This document shows positions 17,159 through 19,053 of a DNA stretch of 19,053 bases, one piece after another. The stretch spans positions 1 to 19,053 of the forward strand of contig JAURLY010000014.1 in NCBI GenBank assembly GCA_030830945.1, in the 5' to 3' direction. Below the pieces are notes generated by a model. It ran no database searches. It was not told the DNA's origin and saw only the letters and a list, made by a program, of their open reading frames with translations. The position numbers and the translations under genes are program-made. The first letter of the stretch is position 1. Each line of letters starts with the position of its first letter. Source of the stretch: Gammaproteobacteria bacterium. Its GTDB lineage: Bacteria > Pseudomonadota > Gammaproteobacteria > Pseudomonadales > GM7GCV1.

Positions 17159-17755
17159 ATGCCTGCAAAAAGTAACAATAAAAAAATAGCGCGTCACAAC
17201 ACGAACCTTGTGCGAATCATCGCGGGCGACTGGCGCGGTCGAAAACTCTCCTTCCCGGATATCCCTGGCCTTCGGCCCACCGGTGACCGCATGCGAGAAA
17301 CGCTATTCAATTGGCTGGCGCCCCACATTTACAAATGCCGCGCACTGGATTTATTTGCTGGTAGTGGCGCGCTGGGGATGGAAGCCTTATCAAGAGGTGC
17401 GAAAAGCTGCATTTTTGTCGATTCCGAGTCCATTGTTGCCCAAGGCCTTTTAGATAACCTCAAGCTTATGCAATGCAACAAAGGAACGGTAATCCAGCAG
17501 AGTGCTTTTGATGCCCTCGGTGAAATAGCTCCCCATTCCGTGGATCTGCTATTTCTGGACCCCCCTTTTGAGGCCCAGTTACATCAGCCCATCCTTGATA
17601 GCCTGGGCGATCATCGAATTCTAGCCAACTCTGCGCTCGTATATGTAGAAGCGCCTAAACAAGAATCGGTCCAAATACCTGCTGGCTGGTCCCTAATAAA
17701 AGAAAAAATCAGCGGACAGGTGCGATTTTCCCTTTATCAAACTGCGGACGGGTAA
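17159..17755 (+). CDS. rsmD: RsmD, 16S rRNA (guanine966-N2)-methyltransferase
   Basis: Methylates N2 of G966 in 16S rRNA during late 30S assembly, using SAM. The 198 residues match the family. Seen: RIIAGDWRGRKL at 19-30, RPTGDRMRETLFNWL at 39-53, SAM-binding motif I LDLFAGSGALG at 63-73, acidic residue at D88, and catalytic motif IV DPPF at 134-137. The N-terminus is basic (KSNNKKIARH). It is divergent from ftsY with 67 bases between the chosen starts, a neighbourhood common in gammaproteobacteria; the M16 peptidase genes that separate them in pseudomonads are missing here. The Shine-Dalgarno is weak, and the shared upstream gap shows no strong promoter hexamers that I can defend. Confidence 0.96.
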   Translation: MPAKSNNKKIARHNTNLVRIIAGDWRGRKLSFPDIPGLRPTGDRMRETLFNWLAPHIYKCRALDLFAGSGALGMEALSRGAKSCIFVDSESIVAQGLLDNLKLMQCNKGTVIQQSAFDALGEIAPHSVDLLFLDPPFEAQLHQPILDSLGDHRILANSALVYVEAPKQESVQIPAGWSLIKEKISGQVRFSLYQTADG

Positions 17756-17776
17756 TCCTTCGCTGTTTTGACATCA

Positions 17777-17805
17777 TTGAGCAGAAAAGCATTATTGTTT
17801 ACTAT
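17777..17805 (+). promoter_or_regulatory. Possible sigma-70 promoter for coaD
   Basis: In the 76-base gap after rsmD, TTGAGC (17777-17782) and TACTAT (17800-17805) are 17 bases apart, each matching 4 of 6 consensus bases. A start near 17812 would give a leader of about 20 bases before the coaD ATG. A nearby TTGACA at 17768-17773 is a better -35 hexamer, but its best -10 partners need an 18-19 base spacer. Promoter activity is plausible, not shown. Confidence 0.4.
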
Positions 17806-17831
17806 GACCTCCCACTATTGAGCACTGCACC

Positions 17832-18314
17832 ATGCACGCCGCCACTGTTATATACCCAGGAACATTTGATCCCATTACGAACGGCCATGTCGATCTGGTT
17901 GAGAGAGCCTCGCGGCTGTTCGATAACGTCATCGTGGCGATCGCCTCCAGTGAGCGCAAACAGCCCATGTTCACCCTGGAAGAACGTATACGCTTGGCAG
18001 AGGCTTCCTTAAGCCATTTAGACAATATTGAAGTATGTGGGTTTAACCGCTTATTGGTCGATTTTGCAGAAGAAAAAGGGGCCCAGGCAGTCATGCGTGG
18101 CTTGCGCGCTGTTTCAGATTTCGAATACGAATTTCAGCTCGCCAACATGAACCGTGCAATCTCCAAAATGGAAAGCATCTTCCTTACGCCAGCAGAGCGT
18201 TTTAGCTATATTTCTTCTTCTCTGGTTAAGGAAATTGCCTCACTTGGTGGCGATGTCAGCCAATTTGTTCCAGATGCCGTGGTGCCTGAACTCAAACTAC
18301 GCTTCAACAAATAG
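17832..18314 (+). CDS. coaD: CoaD, phosphopantetheine adenylyltransferase
   Basis: Transfers AMP from ATP to 4'-phosphopantetheine, giving dephospho-coenzyme A; the penultimate step of coenzyme A synthesis. The 160 residues are the normal size. The nucleotidyltransferase signature is intact: YPGTFDPITNGHVDLVERA at the N-terminus with the T/HxGH-type motif TNGH at 16-19, then MRGLRAVSDFEYEFQLANMN in the middle and the C-terminal YISSSLVKEIA. It is 76 bases after rsmD on the same strand and converges on mutM with only 4 bases between the stop codons, so no intergenic terminator fits there. Confidence 0.97.
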   Translation: MHAATVIYPGTFDPITNGHVDLVERASRLFDNVIVAIASSERKQPMFTLEERIRLAEASLSHLDNIEVCGFNRLLVDFAEEKGAQAVMRGLRAVSDFEYEFQLANMNRAISKMESIFLTPAERFSYISSSLVKEIASLGGDVSQFVPDAVVPELKLRFNK

Positions 18315-18318
18315 CGTC

Positions 18319-19053
18319 TTACCTTTTCTGGCAAGTCGAACAAAAAACCGTAGCCCGCTGTCCCATTCTGCTCCCTATTAAAGGGCTACCGCAGGTCTTG
18401 CATGGCTGCCCTTCACGACCATATACCCAAAGCTCCTGCTGAAAATAGCCTGGCTGCCCGTTCCCGTTTACGTAATCGCGCAATGTCGTGCCACCCTGAT
18501 CAATAGATCGCGCCAAAACGGCTTTAATCTCTTCGACCAGTCGCATCGAACGAGGTCGAGTCAATTTTCCCGCAGGCATTGCCGGATGAATCCCCGCATG
18601 GAATAGCGCCTCTGCCGCATAAATGTTGCCCACGCCAACCACTGTTTTTGAATTCATGATGTGATTTTTTATGGCTTGGATTCGATTGCGACAGCTCTGG
18701 TAAAGATACTCTGGCGTAAATTCTGGACCCAAAGGCTCCGGACCCAGTTCCCTCAAAAGAGGATGCTGATCCCAGTGCTCGGCAATCCAAAACAACAGAC
18801 CAAATCGTCTGGGGTCGTTATATCTAAGCAGAACGCCATTCTCCAGAGTCAACTCCCAGTGATCGTGTTTTCGCAAGAGGTCCTCGGAACCACTAAGCCG
18901 CATTGAGCCGGACATGCCCAGATGGGCGAGCATTGCGCCTTGATCCATTTCAAAAACAAGATACTTTCCACGCCGCTTAACGTCACGGAACCTCCGATCG
19001 AGCACCGATTCTGGTAGTTCTGGCGAAATAGGCCAGCGCAAATCGCGTCTGTA
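18319..19053 (-). CDS. mutM: MutM/Fpg, formamidopyrimidine-DNA glycosylase (5' partial)
   Basis: Base-excision repair glycosylase/AP lyase that removes 8-oxoguanine and ring-opened purines. The frame is open to the window edge (YRRDLRWPISPELP), so the N-terminus, including the catalytic Pro-Glu of MPELPE, lies outside; the TTG at 19041 is not the start. Visible: GKYLVFEMDQGAMLAHLGMSG in the N-terminal domain, the DPRRFG motif, the helix-two-turn-helix region with VGVGNIYAAEALFHAGIHP, the LRDYVNGNGQPGYFQ segment, and the C-terminal zinc finger with CKTC and CSTC pairs ending in CQKR. About 245 residues are present of a usual 270. It converges on coaD. Confidence 0.96.
   Translation of the reverse strand, partial: YRRDLRWPISPELPESVLDRRFRDVKRRGKYLVFEMDQGAMLAHLGMSGSMRLSGSEDLLRKHDHWELTLENGVLLRYNDPRRFGLLFWIAEHWDQHPLLRELGPEPLGPEFTPEYLYQSCRNRIQAIKNHIMNSKTVVGVGNIYAAEALFHAGIHPAMPAGKLTRPRSMRLVEEIKAVLARSIDQGGTTLRDYVNGNGQPGYFQQELWVYGREGQPCKTCGSPLIGSRMGQRATVFCSTCQKR

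Noticed and set aside
17092..17178. Longer ftsY start 29 codons upstream
   Set aside because: It overlaps the divergent rsmD start and adds a hydrophobic segment not typical of FtsY; the MSSD start gives the usual basic N-terminus.
19039..19041. TTG at 19041 as the mutM start
   Set aside because: The frame is open to the window end and the upstream residues match Fpg; the catalytic N-terminus must lie outside.

Overview
The window looks like a chromosomal core segment of a gammaproteobacterium of moderate GC, probably in the Pseudomonadales/Cellvibrionales/Oceanospirillales range. That placement rests on gene content: a Pseudomonas-type Chp/Pil twitching chemosensory cluster, ftsYEX, rsmD-coaD-mutM, and an ArsR-methyltransferase protein beside metK. 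The gene neighbourhood, not a database search, is the basis. Coding density is very high, no gap exceeds about 80 bases, and I see no RNA gene, mobile element, CRISPR array or sign of recent transfer.

Layout. (1) Positions 1-8944, plus strand: the 3' part of the type IV pilus chemosensory operon. It holds pilJ (receptor, 5' end cut by the window), chpA (a 1948-residue hybrid CheA with several Hpt-like modules and a C-terminal receiver) and chpC (CheW-like). No pilK (CheR-like) or chpB (CheB-like) gene lies between them. PilJ carries an unusual acidic tail of about 210 residues. (2) Positions 8987-14202, minus strand: a tight gene string read in the order ArsR-methyltransferase regulator (SahR-like), metK, ahcY, metF, rsmE. 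It covers S-adenosylmethionine (SAM) synthesis, removal of the by-product S-adenosylhomocysteine (SAH) and supply of methyl-folate, and ends with a SAM-using rRNA methyltransferase. Just upstream of the regulator is a perfect inverted repeat, with a second degenerate copy overlapping it. It lies across a plausible promoter, which suggests autoregulation of the whole string. (3) Positions 14271-17091, minus strand: ftsY, ftsE and ftsX (SRP receptor and the divisome ABC complex). The rpoH gene that follows ftsX in many gammaproteobacteria is absent from that place. (4) Positions 17159-18314, plus strand: rsmD (16S rRNA methyltransferase), divergent from ftsY, then coaD (coenzyme A synthesis) with its own likely promoter. 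(5) Positions 18319-19053, minus strand: mutM (DNA repair glycosylase), cut by the window end and convergent with coaD.

Most of the window is ordinary housekeeping sequence. The parts most worth a second look are the regulator-operator unit of the SAM-cycle operon (14202-14270), the acidic PilJ tail, and the mix of intact and degenerate phosphotransfer modules in ChpA.
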